DNA of 64,000 nucleotides from Collybiopsis luxurians FD-317 M1 (Eukaryota > Basidiomycota > Agaricomycetes > Agaricales > Omphalotaceae), in assembly GCA_000827265.1 (NCBI GenBank), contig KN834842.1, forward strand, positions 62,001 through 126,000, read 5' to 3'. The position numbers were made by a program, and so were the translations under genes. This document shows, in pieces, positions 22,087 through 33,656 of this stretch. Numbering within the stretch: the stretch's first letter is position 1; every line of letters begins with the position of its first letter. The notes beneath the pieces were generated by a model. That model was not told where the DNA came from and did not search any database. It was given only the letters and a program-made list of their open reading frames with translations.

Positions 22087-23642
22087 CTATGACAGCTTGG
22101 CAAATCCAACGGAGGGAGTGTCAAAGTTAAAGACAGTGTAGACGTTCTTCATGAAGCTGCAAGGGCAAAGTTGTCAGTGATAATGAAAGCAACAGCGTGA
22201 AAGAAAATGTTACCTGTCACCGAGAAGCCAAGTGTTGTCTCCGAGTCCAAGATCCTGACCGGCAAGTGCGCCTACACAGGTAGAAGCTCCATCTTCGGTC
22301 GTGCCAAGGTTGAAGCTGTAAAAAAAGAACAAAAGATTCAACATTGAAGTTCTCACTCATAAATCGACACTCACTTGGCAGAAGAGATGGCGAACGAGTT
22401 TCCGCCCCAGCTGAAGGACACTTCGGGCACACTGCTGCAAGGGAATGAATAGAAGCCATTTGTCGAGTCGAATAGCTTGGCTCCAGAAACTTTCGAGTAG
22501 AACGTCTTCACTGCCGAAGTGGGGCCGTACATGATGGTCGTTCCAGAATCAATGATGGTTTCAAAGTTGGATACGGCAGTTTTGCCCCCAGTGGCAATGC
22601 TTCCGCCTGTAATCTGCCAGAATCCAGTAGAGGTGTCGACGTTGTGGGGCTCGACGGTGCCGGAGAACTTGCTAGAGTCGGTGCCGCCAAGATAGAGCTC
22701 GGAGCCTGAAGAGGCGAGGAAAAAACTAAACTCGTTGGATTTAACGGTACCTTGTGAGTTGGCAGTGACGAAGAAGGGGTTAGCATTCAGGTTGGAAATT
22801 GATTTGAAAGCCAAGCCAAGAATCCCGTCGATGGGATCATCGGCAAAGCTGGACGAGAGGGTCGTAACAGGGGAGAATGCCTGCTTGGTAGCGGTGACTC
22901 CGGCGACGGTGACCGTCTCTTCGTAAACTGGTCCGGAAACTGTGGAGCCATCACCGTATTCAATGGAGAAGCTACCGGACTCTTTGGTTGACGTGGATGA
23001 TTTGCTGGCAGTGTACTTGCTCTTCGATGAACAAGTCGAGCTGGTGCAGGAAGACGAAGGCACCCAGAGGTCAGAAGATCCGGCTGGAAGGGTTCTAACT
23101 TCAACAAAGATCCCAAACATAGATGGATGACTTACTGTCAAAATCGACCAAGAATTTTTGCCCCGGAGTACCAATCGTGATATCACCTGTAAGGCATATT
23201 CGTCAGTACACATCATATCATTTTGCTTGAAAGATCGCTTGATTACCTGCCCACTCCTCATCATCTTCTTCATCTGTCAAAGCTTCAGCCTGTCGCTTCT
23301 GCAGGCTCGCTTCGATGTTGGCCGGAAGCAGTGCAATAGGTTTGATCTCGAAACCCTATAGTAGACGAGCTGAACATGGGCGGGCGGGGAAGAAAACGAA
23401 GCACGACAAACCTGAGGAAGGCTTCCAGTGTTGTTCTGCAAGTTCAACAAATTCTGACGGTGTTTGTTGATGGTGGCAACGTTCTGGGCGACCGCTCGGT
23501 CATGGTCGAAGGTACCATCGGCCTTGGTGAGAGAGGCCCGTTTTGGTAAGGAGATAGCTGTGTGACGCTGCTGCTGCATTGGAGTGGCCGCAGCGAGGAC
23601 AGCAAGCATTACTGAAGCGAGGAGGGAGGCTTTGCAGAACAT
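22087..23642 (-). CDS. Secreted pepsin-type aspartic protease (A1 family)
   Basis: Six exons on the minus strand: 23642-23412, 23355-23247, 23186-23136, 23083-22375, 22315-22214, 22156-22087, giving 423 codons plus stop. Residues 1-20 are a signal peptide (LLASVMLAVLAAATP). A propeptide to about residue 110 contains the acidic stretch EALTDEEDDEEW. The first catalytic site is D(F)DTGSSDLWVPSSSC, spanning the intron at 23135. The flap tyrosine is in IEYGDGSTVSG, and the second catalytic site is TIIDSGTTIMYG. Paired cysteines are seen at SSSC..STC and in FPCSSVP with STCVGAL. The fold is complete to the C-terminal VGFAKLS. It would degrade protein outside the cell at acidic pH, upstream of the peptidase and transporter next to it. 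The start ATG was chosen because it gives a clean signal peptide; a longer in-frame N-terminus is less likely. Confidence 0.95.
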
Positions 23643-25117
23643 TGTGAACGAGGAAAACTTCAACGAAGGTGCGTGAAGATGTTGGAAAGAACCGAGCAAG
23701 TCAGGGAAGGGAGAGCTGTAAACAGGGAAGAAACCTGATGAATGTTACGGCCTTTCATAACTCACCTTTATACTTGCCTTCAAGCGAGTGATGATCCCGG
23801 CATGGAGTATGGTGCCGTCTGCAGTTGGAAGATCAGTGATTTTTGGGCGCACAGTCGTTACCATGTTGCCTCTAGTGCTTTCAAGCATGAGGTCTCCCAA
23901 ATCGATTGGCAAGAAAAGCATGCTAAAAAACAACAGGAATTCTAGCGCGATACTCCTTTGCATAGAACCGTATGCAAACCTTTCAGATCTGGTAATGGCC
24001 CCATGCACTTGATATCCAAATCTGGTCAGTAAAATGAGGCTCCACTGCGATTGACTATTAGAAGAAACTAGGCAGTAAATCACCTGAACCGAATTAAATC
24101 TATTGAAATAAACAAAGTAGATCTTCGAGGACGGTTCGACAGTTCATCACCATATCACTCTTGTCGTCAACGTGAGCTTTTAACAACTGCAGGCGGCTTT
24201 CAATTCAGAAAGAAAAAATAGCCCAGTGATAACGGAACAAGAATGCATATGGCGTTCGTTGCATCAATACAGTTCATTCAAGTTGAACATACGTCTCGTA
24301 GGTATCATTGGGGTAGATAAGACGTACAGTTATTGTGATCTTCATGGGAGGACATTTGTAATGAAAGGAGTCAGTTAAAAAACGCATCGCGGTCATGAGC
24401 ATAGAAGCGCAATCACCGGTTTGAAATGACATGGTGGTGATGCCAAATAGGATTACTTCGGCAGTGTGAGGCGATGAAAGTCATGCCGACTGAGACGAGC
24501 AGATAGTTAAGTGGTCCAACTTTGAGGTACAAGATGAGCCAGGATCTTATTTTAATCTGCGCTGGACAGAGCCGAAGGGCAGAAACCCGACAAGTTGAGA
24601 GGAAAAATATGGGCAGTATCCGACCTTGACATTGAAATAATGGCCCTCCTAAACAGAGGAACGCTGTACGAATTGCGGTGCAATTCTCAAAACCCCATCC
24701 CTTAGAACGAAAATGCTGATAAGAATCTTCTCGGTTGAGCTCACGGTTGTGCTTCAAAGGCATTGGATTCTCCACCACGATCCTACGTACAGTAACCGTC
24801 GGTATAGGACAGATTTAGCATCGGTGAATGGTGTAAAAACTTACCGACCAGCATTAGGCTAAATGCTCACACATTTCTCCGTTTAGTAACTTCCCCTTCT
24901 TTTGCCGTCCTTCAAAATCACAATTCCAGTGCGAGTTGACTAAAGGCGTGTTGGGATTGATGTGCGTCGGGATTGATGCGACGACGGATTCGGGAGGCGG
25001 ACGCCGGACGGACCGGCGTGAAACTCAGCGCTTAGCGGTTGCTTCGGTCAATGATCACCGTGCTCGCTTTTCACCATGCCTGGTAAATCCTTGATCTAAT
25101 GCGCCCGCCATCCCCGC

Positions 25118-25408
25118 ATGAAATGGCTCGTTATTAGTATAAATGCACTGCGAAGTGTCATTCTGTTACTCCAGCAGGTACGGTTCAGCTTCAACGTCAC
25201 ACTCTATTTACCGAAAATAATTAGTTTCTTCGTATTTCTGAACCTTGTTTCCGCCTTGCCTGTAGAGTCTTGGAGACTTCTCTCGCTTTTCCGAAGTCCG
25301 ACTACACAGGATGTTGATAACCTACTTAATCGGCTGTGCACAAACTCCGAATCCGAGGATCCCGAACCTTTTGCTAGCTTCACTGTTGACCAGGATATAC
25401 GCCACTAG
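25118..25408 (+). CDS. Possible small hydrophobic/acidic protein
   Basis: A single-exon ORF of 96 codons with ATG at 25118. It has a hydrophobic N-terminal half (IISFFVFLNLVSALP, possibly a late signal or membrane segment) and an acidic C-terminal half (TNSESEDPEPFASFTVDQD). No family is recognised and no splice signals are needed. It lies just outside the duplicated segment. It could be a small secreted protein or a chance ORF. Confidence 0.25.
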   Translation: MKWLVISINALRSVILLLQQVRFSFNVTLYLPKIISFFVFLNLVSALPVESWRLLSLFRSPTTQDVDNLLNRLCTNSESEDPEPFASFTVDQDIRH

Positions 25409-25639
25409 ATTTCCTGCCATATATTGCTGGTGAATACTGACTAGTACAGACTGTCCAACATGAAGAGCTTTATCGACTCAGAAGAGTTTCAGGTTGAAGG
25501 CGTCCAATCTAATTTTCAGCCTCAGATTGTATCGAAAAAGTGTCGATATCAGTTCCTCAACATTGATCACCTGGCCCTCCGTTTCTGTAAATGGAGTCAA
25601 CGGTACTCGGAACGCATGTGCTTCATAACTTCAAAAGGA

Positions 25640-26040
25640 CCTAAGAGCCCAATAAGAGCATCTTTCATTCTAGCAGCTTCTCGGCAGGTCCTTCGCATCT
25701 CGCTCATTCAAGTTCCCTGAGTCTACCGCATTAACCTCGATTCGCAAAAACGATGCTTTGTTTGGGTCCTAAAACTCTTCCTGAATGATAACTTGGACAT
25801 GTCCTTGTATTGACTGTCGACCTAAAACTAAACAAAACATATCCCCTGGCTTTCCCTGTCCCTCGAAACACGGACGGAGTTGATAACGATTAAATTTCTT
25901 GGGTCATTGCAAAATAAACAGCTTGCCGGTTAACGCGAATCTTATACAATGCTTTCAACTCAGGTCTTGTCAGGTACAGTTCGGAGGACTAGGCCACGGC
26001 AGAGGAAACCACTTGTGAATGAATGAATAGTATAAAGTTC
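25640..26040 (+). repeat. Upstream flank of duplication unit 1
   Basis: Shares ordered words with 29490-29960: TTCTCGGCAGGTC, CCCTGAGTCTA / CCCCGAGTCTA, GATGCTT / CATGCTT, GACCTAAAAC / CAGACTAAAAC, AAATAAACA, and CACTTG(T/C)GAATGAAT-like ends. The divergence is substantial, so the duplication is not recent. Confidence 0.55.
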
Positions 26041-26194
26041 TGTTATTCAGATATCCGGACAAGCACGAATCTGTACTAATCCTAATAATTCAAATCTCGT
26101 GTTCAAGTTCCAATACCAGCCCAGAAGCTAGATGCATGGGGATCCCCCCGACGTTATTTGTTTCAGTCGGAGTTGAAGGAGCAAAAACCACTTC

Positions 26195-26202
26195 TATATA
26201 AG
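26195..26202 (+). promoter_or_regulatory. TATA box of 7TM-like gene copy 1
   Basis: TATATAAG about 180 nt before the ATG. A TATAAAAG stands at the equivalent place before copy 2 (31631), so the element is conserved between duplicates. Confidence 0.5.
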
Positions 26203-26379
26203 AGAAGTGTTCGTTTTGGGCTCATTCACAGAGTTATAAGACCACTGTACTCGAGAACTCTAGGCCAACGAGTTATCGCTGCGCTCAGTATCTGCACATT
26301 CTAGCACCATCTGGGGAACCTTCCAGCCATCCACGGGCGATAAATTTGACTACCCTCCATTTCATCTTCACGTCACAAG

Positions 26380-28159
26380 ATGTCTCCTGCGCTGTTACTC
26401 CCCCCAACTTCAGTTCGGGCTGCAGTCACCCCACAAAAAACGATCATTGTCGATCAAAATCTCGCGACGTTGGCCCAGCTTACTGAGCCAGATGTTACAG
26501 GACTTGTATGCCAGGCCATCTTCTACGGTAAATTCAGGATTTCCATGATTACATCTAGTACTAACTACAATTGCGTACAGGTATATATGTTTCCATCGCG
26601 TGGCCTACGCTCTCGGCCCTCCTGTAAGCAGGCGTTCCGTACAGATGTATGGCTTTATCATTGGTACTCATACCGTTTCCTATCAATACAGCAACAAACG
26701 TCCTCGTACCAAGCCTTGGTTCTTCTTGCTTACGTCAACGATCCTCATGCTTCTCATGTCGACAGTCTGTCTCGTTCTCGAGGCGGTGAGCACAATGGCA
26801 GTGGTATGTTACCATTCTTATACTATTTCCTGACGATTTTCAATAATCTTCTTTTCTTTTCTTTCAGTTAGAAGGAATCAAGCTCGAAACTGAAGGAGCA
26901 TTTCAGCCTCCGACCGCTTGGTACGGATTCCGTGGGGCGAATAATCGCACTCTAGCTCAAGCAATTATATTTTCCCTCGAGGTCAGTATCGCAACTTTGA
27001 TTTCTGATTACGCTCCGATTGCGAACCTCTTGTATACAGTTCATTCTCGGAGATGCTATTGTAATATGGCGAGCTGGAGCTCTATGGAAATTTGACTTAC
27101 CAATCATGATCATCATGCTCACACCTCTGCTCGCGGATTTCGGTAGGGATCGTGGTTTACGAATACATCTGATTCTTGTACTGACTGTCCCACAACCCAG
27201 CCACAACACTGTATTTTATTGGCTGTGAAGGCCAAGCAGATTGGTGGTACATTGCAGGCACAGAGCCAAAAAGGTATGTCTGCATTCGTCTCCATCTGAC
27301 TCAATCTGATCCTTCATCATTAGCTGCAATGTAGCTCAGCGGGGAATGTTCTTACTCTCCTTCTCGACGAACGTAGTTGCAGTCTTTTTCATTGCTGTAA
27401 AGGCTTGGTTCCACCGACAGGCATTCATTACCATGCCCGACTCCTTATCCTCTTCGAGTTCGTGGAAGAAACTCCGCTCTCCAGCTCAGAAGATTATGAT
27501 CCTGTTCCTCGAGTCTGGATTTATCTACATGCTGTTCTGGGTGAGTGAATCTTGTACCCTCCGTTTGGTATCAAACTTTAATCCATTACTGGCTCACTTT
27601 CAGGCGGCTTGTAGTTTTACGTATTTTCCATTTGTGTTGGGCGTCGAATCCGCAGCATATTTTATGACCACCTTGTTCAATTCGATTCGATATCAGATTG
27701 TGGTGGGTATCACATGTCCTCGAGAGTATATCTACTGTTGCATGTATGTTGATCAACTCTCCCGATTCTTAGGGTCTCTACCCAACGGTGATCGTTCTAC
27801 TGGTGCATCGTGAAAGCCTTCAATGGGGATCACCAGCCATATCAAATGCTGTCCATTCGAGTTTCAAAGCTGCTCCTGGTCCTGGAGGATCTTTACCCAA
27901 ACGACACAAACCATCGACCACATTTAACTTCAGCACTGTCGGTACTGTTACCGATATTGTCGATCATGAGGCCGACGAGTCTCAATCGACAGAGTCTACC
28001 TCTCTTCGAAAGGCATCCAATGGTTTGCCTCAGAGTTTGGATGAGAAGACACAGTCCAATCAGCCTGTTGTGTCATTCGTTCGACCTGTTGTGAGTCATG
28101 AACGTTCACCGTCAGATGGCCCTTCTGTCATATCAGATGAAACAGCCGTAGCTATCTAG
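26380..28159 (+). CDS. Seven-transmembrane-like integral membrane protein (copy 1)
   Basis: Nine exons: 26380-26527, 26581-26623, 26692-26803, 26868-26981, 27040-27142, 27201-27273, 27324-27540, 27604-27702, 27773-28159, giving 431 codons plus stop. About seven hydrophobic segments are visible, for example FFLLTSTILMLLMSTVCLVL, FSTNVVAVFFIAVKAW, IMILFLESGFIYMLFW and FPFVLGVESAAYFM. They are followed by a long Ser/Thr-rich cytoplasmic tail ending SVISDETAVAI. The layout resembles the abundant Agaricomycete 7TM families of unknown ligand. Loops carry GFRGANNRTLAQA and GCEGQADWWYIAGTEPK. Copy 2 (31837-33656) shares all exon boundaries and phases. A signalling or sensor role is inference from topology only. 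Confidence 0.85.
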
Positions 28160-28889
28160 GATGACTTTCGGTTGGATGGGATTAAACATTAGCTTTGACG
28201 GTTTTGACAACTTCAACTTGATCTTTGGTTTGACTCTACGAAAAAATGTGTGTAATTGTGTAATACATATGCTTATAAGCACTTCTAGTAAAAGGTACAT
28301 AATATAATAAATTTAACCGCCGTCTATATAGGTTCTCTCTCCTTTTATGATTTAATATTTACTATTAATCACCTAATAAGAACTTTCTGAATTCTTCATG
28401 TCGCAAGTTTTCGGCAGCCGTCTCTAAGTGGACTACTGCCGAAGAATCGGAATGAGCCGGCCGTGCCAATGATCTTTCGAACCTTCAGGCCCATGCATTC
28501 CTGCAGCCGTCCGACATAACTTTGGAATCACTAAAGCGGGCAGCAGGGAGATACTTCAATTCCACGGTAGATTCGAGGAGGACTTGGGGTACTTCGCAGT
28601 AGCCACAAAGGGTAAAAATGTTAAATGAGATAATGCCACAACCTGATAGTTTACACAGAAGTCATCCCCTCGCCATCCTCTCCTCCAAGTTATTGACTGG
28701 GGCTATAGAGGCTACATCATGTACGACTTTCCCCTCAGCCTGCCTTAGGCTTCGAAAGGTAGTGAATCTCTCACCAGGTACTTTATTCATCATGACATTG
28801 CTGTGAATTAATTCTATAGATGAAGATTTGAGTATCTTCGTCTTCTCTACCCCTCGAACACACAGAGACACATCCTTGTGACTCATGAG
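28160..28889. other. Spacer between 7TM copy 1 and GMC relic
   Basis: AT-rich just after the 7TM stop. The part near 28640-28880 faintly resembles the promoter region of the intact GMC gene at 34600-34940 (for example the ACACAGAGACACA / ACACGCAGACACA words). No gene is seen. Confidence 0.45.
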
Positions 28890-29100
28890 GACGTTGAGAA
28901 TCACAAACAACAATGATAGAAGCCGTCCTTCAAACCTCCGTACTCTGCAAGCCGCGGGCGCTGCGATTCACAGTCGATGGAAGTCTCTATTTGACTCTCA
29001 CCAGTCAACTTTCTATTCCCGGGTTAAATCGGATACACAGCTTGAATGTACCGCAGGCAATATTATCGCCAATAGGCTGTTCGGTGAGTTTAGGAGCACA
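28890..29100 (+). pseudogene. GMC oxidoreductase N-terminal relic
   Basis: Reads LQAAGAAIHSR and, after a damaged gap, AGNIIANRLF. These match [11 protein letters not shown] and [10 protein letters not shown] of the intact GMC gene at 34951. The FAD-binding GGGTAG is lost and no later exons are found. The relic sits in the same position after 7TM copy 1 as the intact gene does after copy 2. Confidence 0.7.
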
Positions 29101-29489
29101 TGTACTTAGAGCGCCGTTGAGTTCTTGTGAAGAAATAATCAGCCAGGTGATCATACTTACAAGTGACGGTGAGGAACTCGAGCATCTGAAATTACTATAT
29201 AATGATGGTATTTAACCTGAGATCGAATGTTGAATATTAGAGAACGTCTCCATCCCGGAACTTTCTAAAGATTTCCATCATTTTTCAGAAGCAGTCGGCG
29301 TTAAACGAACATTTGTTCACTGGTGAAGTCCCATTGAGTCCTAAGGTGTATATCGCGGGCCAAAAGGGTTCAAACTGACAGGAACCGCAAGTGGTAGAAC
29401 TTTATGATCCCTGACGTTATGGAACTGTTGGTATCAGCAGAAGTAGGTGTGTGATACTCCTAATACATGTGCTCCGGACTTTGAAGATC

Positions 29490-29960
29490 AGGGATCATGA
29501 TATGAGAGCCTCTTTTATTCTTGCACCTTCTCGGCAGGTCTTCTACTTCTCTTGAACAGGCTGGAATTTCCCTGGTTCAAACCCCATTGATTCAACGTCC
29601 CCGAGTCTAGTTCCCACATCTAGCATCTTTCGAAAACCATGCTTGATCCCGAGACTCGAGACATTACATTCTTTCTGCACGATAATAAGCTAGGACTTGT
29701 TCTTGGGTCGGTTGTTGACTTCAGACTAAAACATGTAGTTCCCAAGAAGCGTAATTGACTCGATAATAAGTAAATAATAACTCTATCTCTGAAATAAACA
29801 ACCTTTTGGCGAGCGCGAGATTGGGAAACTCATATATTTCAAGGTCCAGTTCAGCTCGGAAATTGATTAGTAGTGGACCAAACCAATCACTTGCGAATCA
29901 ATGTTACAGCTGATTGTGAAATTGTAGAATAGATTCCAAAAAACACGCCTTTCTGTTCGT
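29490..29960 (+). repeat. Upstream flank of duplication unit 2
   Basis: Counterpart of 25640-26040 (see that entry). It marks the left part of the second unit. Confidence 0.55.
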
Positions 29961-31500
29961 GTTTACCTATAAACAAACTACCAATTCATTGCTCCCCGAG
30001 AATGCCGCTAAATGTAGGCTCGATACTGATGTTTGTGGGGTTTTTGAAAAATAAATCAAAAAGGAAAATTCCAAAAAAGGAAAAAAAGAAGGGAGAGTTT
30101 AGAAGAGTTCTGTGACCTCATTGGTCTTCATACCGCTTCTGAGCTCACCATACAGACACTCTCAGTTATTTGACAGATTTTTATTTTGTCGGGATTTTTT
30201 CTGCTCTCTCAGCTGCGTGTTTTCTATGTGATAAGATACTGAATCAAAAAGAGAGCTCCCATTCACTCATTTCTGTGGATATGCCTCTAAAATGGTGTCA
30301 GGACTATTAATGCTATATATTTCAAGCTGTCAGATTTTTTTGAGCCCCGATTCAGCAGACTAAGCGAATTATTTCTGAAATTGACGAAAAAGGCAATTCA
30401 GATACTGACTATGCCGTCAGCCGTGCACACACGTATGACCCATCGCCTTTCCTCCTACTTTGCCCTGTCCTCCTTCTGTGCCCCGTCAACTGCCAGTCTC
30501 GCTTTGTCCACATCAATTCCGTATAGCTTGTCCTTTTAGATGAGCTTCAAGCTAACCACCATGCTTCAATTTTTCAGTGCGAAGCACTTCTTTACCAGTT
30601 GCTCGACCGGAAAAGCCCATGCCCGAGATGAATCATGTAGCCAGAATCAATGAAGGACGAGAATGAAAGCAGAGCTCTCAAAGTCTCCAAATCCTATATA
30701 CTGAACCAGCCCATACCTGGACCACTGTTTGAGGAGTTTGCCCCGGTTCTTCTCCCAGACACTGACTTGAATTCCCTTATTTCTTTCCCGAAATTTTCTT
30801 TACCAAAACTGTTACAGGACGGCAGTAAAGCACAGTATTTTGAAAAGGTCTGAGTGTATTTGTTCGAATCTAGGTGTGTATTTTACAGCTGAATTCTCGT
30901 TCGGACATGAACTAAGGATCTACAAGTTTCTGGATATTATATATATGCAAATTAAGCTATCATACGCCTATTAACGAAGTTGGAATATCTTAAACATATA
31001 AGCTGTCTGAATCCCACCCCAAATGACACAGAAGTTCTGTTGTTTTCTGAAGCTCTGCCTCTCACCACTCTCGACAACCTATACACAAACAGTTCACCTT
31101 GCAACTGAAGCATGCCTCACCTCTGTATGTTTTCGGCACTTCATTTTCAGTGTCGGCAATGTGAAGAAGATGTTGGTGCTCCTGCTACCACTGAGCTGAG
31201 CACGTCAGGAGTTGCGGAGCCACTGGAATGGGAGAATGGCTGGAGCTGAGCCTGAGAAAGGTAGAGGTGACTCTCAAAGAGAAGGGATGATGGGGCTTGT
31301 TCTTTTGACCTCCTGCAAAGATAAATGAGAAAGAATCCAGTCCAGAGCAATATCGCAGAGGACCTGCCGTTGCAGCCTGTCGCGTCTCGGTATCCAGATA
31401 CCATGTGACAATTTGTAAGCAGTGGCGGTGCGCAGTAACCGGTATCAGTATCGCACACAGACACTGCTACCGACCCTACAATTTCGCAATCAGCTGTAAT
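29961..31500. mobile_element. About 1.5-kb segment present only in duplication unit 2
   Basis: In unit 1 the repeated flank is followed almost at once by the 7TM promoter, whereas here about 1.5 kb intervenes. It holds small open stretches only: 30650-30853 plus (NQPIPGPLFEEFAPVLLPDT) and a minus-strand Cys-containing stretch at 31147-31464 with a hydrophobic segment (SSAILLWTGFFLIYLC). No terminal repeats or transposase are recognised, so insertion in unit 2 versus deletion in unit 1 is open. Confidence 0.35.
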
Positions 31501-31630
31501 TTTATGAACTTAATCTCTCCTGATACTGATAAGTCAAGCCTCATGCTCCTATACGATCCCAGAGGTTAGGTTCATGGGGATTCACTGACGATATCCGTTC
31601 GGTCTTGATCGTAAGTGGAAAAATCACAGC

Positions 31631-31638
31631 TATAAAAG
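31631..31638 (+). promoter_or_regulatory. TATA box of 7TM-like gene copy 2
   Basis: TATAAAAG about 200 nt before the ATG at 31837, equivalent in position to the box at 26195. Confidence 0.5.
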
Positions 31639-31836
31639 AGATTAATTTCTCTTGATCCTATTTCCAAAGTAATCCCACCACTCTAAGCTGGGAATAATAT
31701 CTTCCCCCCTCTGGCATCAGGCTAACTAACGACTTACAGCTACTCTCAGTGTCTATAAAGTCCAACTTTCCCCAGCAGGTCCCTGAGGTTGTTCAAATAA
31801 CCAGAGTACTCCCAGCTTGATCCTGAGACATCCACT

Positions 31837-33656
31837 ATGTCTCCATTACTTCCGCCAACCACAGTCCGGGCTGCAGTCACTCCGCAAAACACGATCGTCG
31901 TTGATCAAAATCTCGCTACATTAGCCCAGCTTACGGAGCCAGACGTAACAGGACTTGTGTGCCAGGCGGTTCTTTACGGTACCAAATTTTGGAACTCCAT
32001 GTTTTGCATTTAATTTTAACTCCACCGCGTTCAGGTATATACATTTCTATCGCATGGCATACGCTCTCGACCCTTCTGTGAGTAAAGAGTTTGTCCAAAT
32101 ATCTCCAGATTGGCTTATGGTCTGGCATTCTATGCGAAATTATTCCCTTCCTGGCCTACGATTTACATGTGCTTTTGTCTCTGGTATATTTTTTCTTCAC
32201 TGGTACAGTAACAAACGACCTCGTAACAAAGCCTGGTTCTTCTTACTCTCATCCACAATCTTCATGCTCCTGATGTCGACAGTCTGTCTTGTTCTCGAGG
32301 CGGTGAATACAATGGGAGTGGTGGGTTGCTATTGTTACATCTCTTAGCCTAACGACAGTAGATGATTTTCACCTTTCTCAGCTTGAAGGAATCAAGCTTG
32401 AAACTGAAGGAGCATTTCAGCCTCCGACGGCATGGTACGGATTCCGTGGGGCCAATAATCGTACCCTAGCGCAAGCAATCATATTTTCCCTCGAGGTCAG
32501 TCACAATTTTTATCGCCACTTGGGTGCCAATTCTAATCGTACCACTTATGTAGTTTATCCTCGGAGATGCTATCGTGATATGGCGAGCTGGAGCTCTGTG
32601 GAAATTTAACATACCAATAATGATCATAATGCTTGTACCTCTGTTGGCAGATTTCGGTGAGTAGTAGACTAGTGGTTCATGAACGCATTTTGGTCTCATG
32701 TTACGGTACATTCCAAGCCACAACATTATTTTTCATTGGCTGTGAAGGTCGAGCAGATTGGTGGTACATTGCAGGCACAGAGCCAAAAAGGTACATCTGC
32801 GTTAATCCTATCTCAGAGTCAGTCTCTCAACCTTTGCCAACAGTTGCAACGTAGCTCAGCGGGGAATGTTCTTGCTCTCCTTCTCGACAAATGTAGTGGC
32901 AGTCTTCTGTATTGCTGTAAAAGCCTGGGTCCACCGACATGCATTCATTGCCATGCCCGACTCTGTATCTTCTTCAAGTTCATGGAGCAAATTCCGCTCT
33001 CCGGCTCAGAAGATTATTATCCTGTTCCTCGAGTCTGGTTTCATCTACATGCTATTTTGGGTGAGCATCCTCCGTTCAATGTCAGGCTATTCAATTCGTT
33101 ATTGGTGCACTTCTAGGCGGCTTGTAGTTTTACATATTTCCCATTCGTGCTGGGTGTCGAGTCTCCGGCATATTTCATGACAACCTTGTTTAATTCAATT
33201 CGATATCAGATCGTGGTGAGTATTATCAGCTGCCTTCTTCTAGGAAGTAACTGTATGATTGCGCATATGCCGATCATCTTGGTACTATAGGGTCTCTACC
33301 CAACGGCAATTGTTCTGCTGGTCCATCGTCAAAGCATTCACTGGGGATCCCCGGCCATGTCGAATGCTATTTACTCAAGCTTCAAAGCTGCCCCAGGTCC
33401 TTCGGGACCGTTACCTAAACGGAACAAACCGTTAGGCCTTGTTGATTTCAGCACCGTTGGTACCGTAACCGATGCCATTGAAGCCGATGAGTCTCCCTCT
33501 TCTCTCCGAAAGGCATCCCATATTCTTCCTCAGATTTTGGACGAGAAAAGACCATCTGAAGAGCCGGTTCTTACTCTTGCTCGCTTTATGAGTCACGAAC
33601 GTTCACTTTCCGATGGCCCCTCTATCACATCAGAGGAAACAGCGGTGGCTGTATGA
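31837..33656 (+). CDS. Seven-transmembrane-like integral membrane protein (copy 2)
   Basis: Nine exons: 31837-31978, 32035-32077, 32209-32320, 32382-32495, 32554-32656, 32718-32790, 32844-33060, 33117-33215, 33291-33656, giving 422 codons plus stop. It has the same exon phases as copy 1. It retains VRAAVTPQNTIVVDQNLATL, GFRGANNRTLAQA, GCEGRADWWYIAGTEPK and the tail motif ending SEETAVAV. Intron 2 is 131 nt against 68 in copy 1. The extra sequence is open in all three frames and one frame is hydrophobic (LAYGLAFYAKLF), so it could be an additional or alternative exon. Role as for copy 1. Confidence 0.85.

Larger units (their letters stand above)
23643..26379. other. Long region with only weak coding candidates; left end of the duplication
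   Basis: No gene is confidently supported. On the minus strand, open stretches at 24413-24778 and 23745-24083 look partly protein-like (hydrophobic segment FLLFFSMLFLPIDLGDL) but lack a consistent splice model. From about 25640 the sequence becomes the flank repeated at 29490-29960, and from 26125 it aligns with the promoter region of the second 7TM gene. Confidence 0.35.

Noticed and set aside
22735..23130. Plus-strand open stretches opposite the aspartic protease
   Set aside because: Antisense shadows of a strongly supported coding exon.
29565..29590. B-box-like GGTTCAAACCCC
   Set aside because: No A box or cloverleaf upstream. The matching site in the duplicated flank has lost the motif, so it is not a conserved RNA gene.
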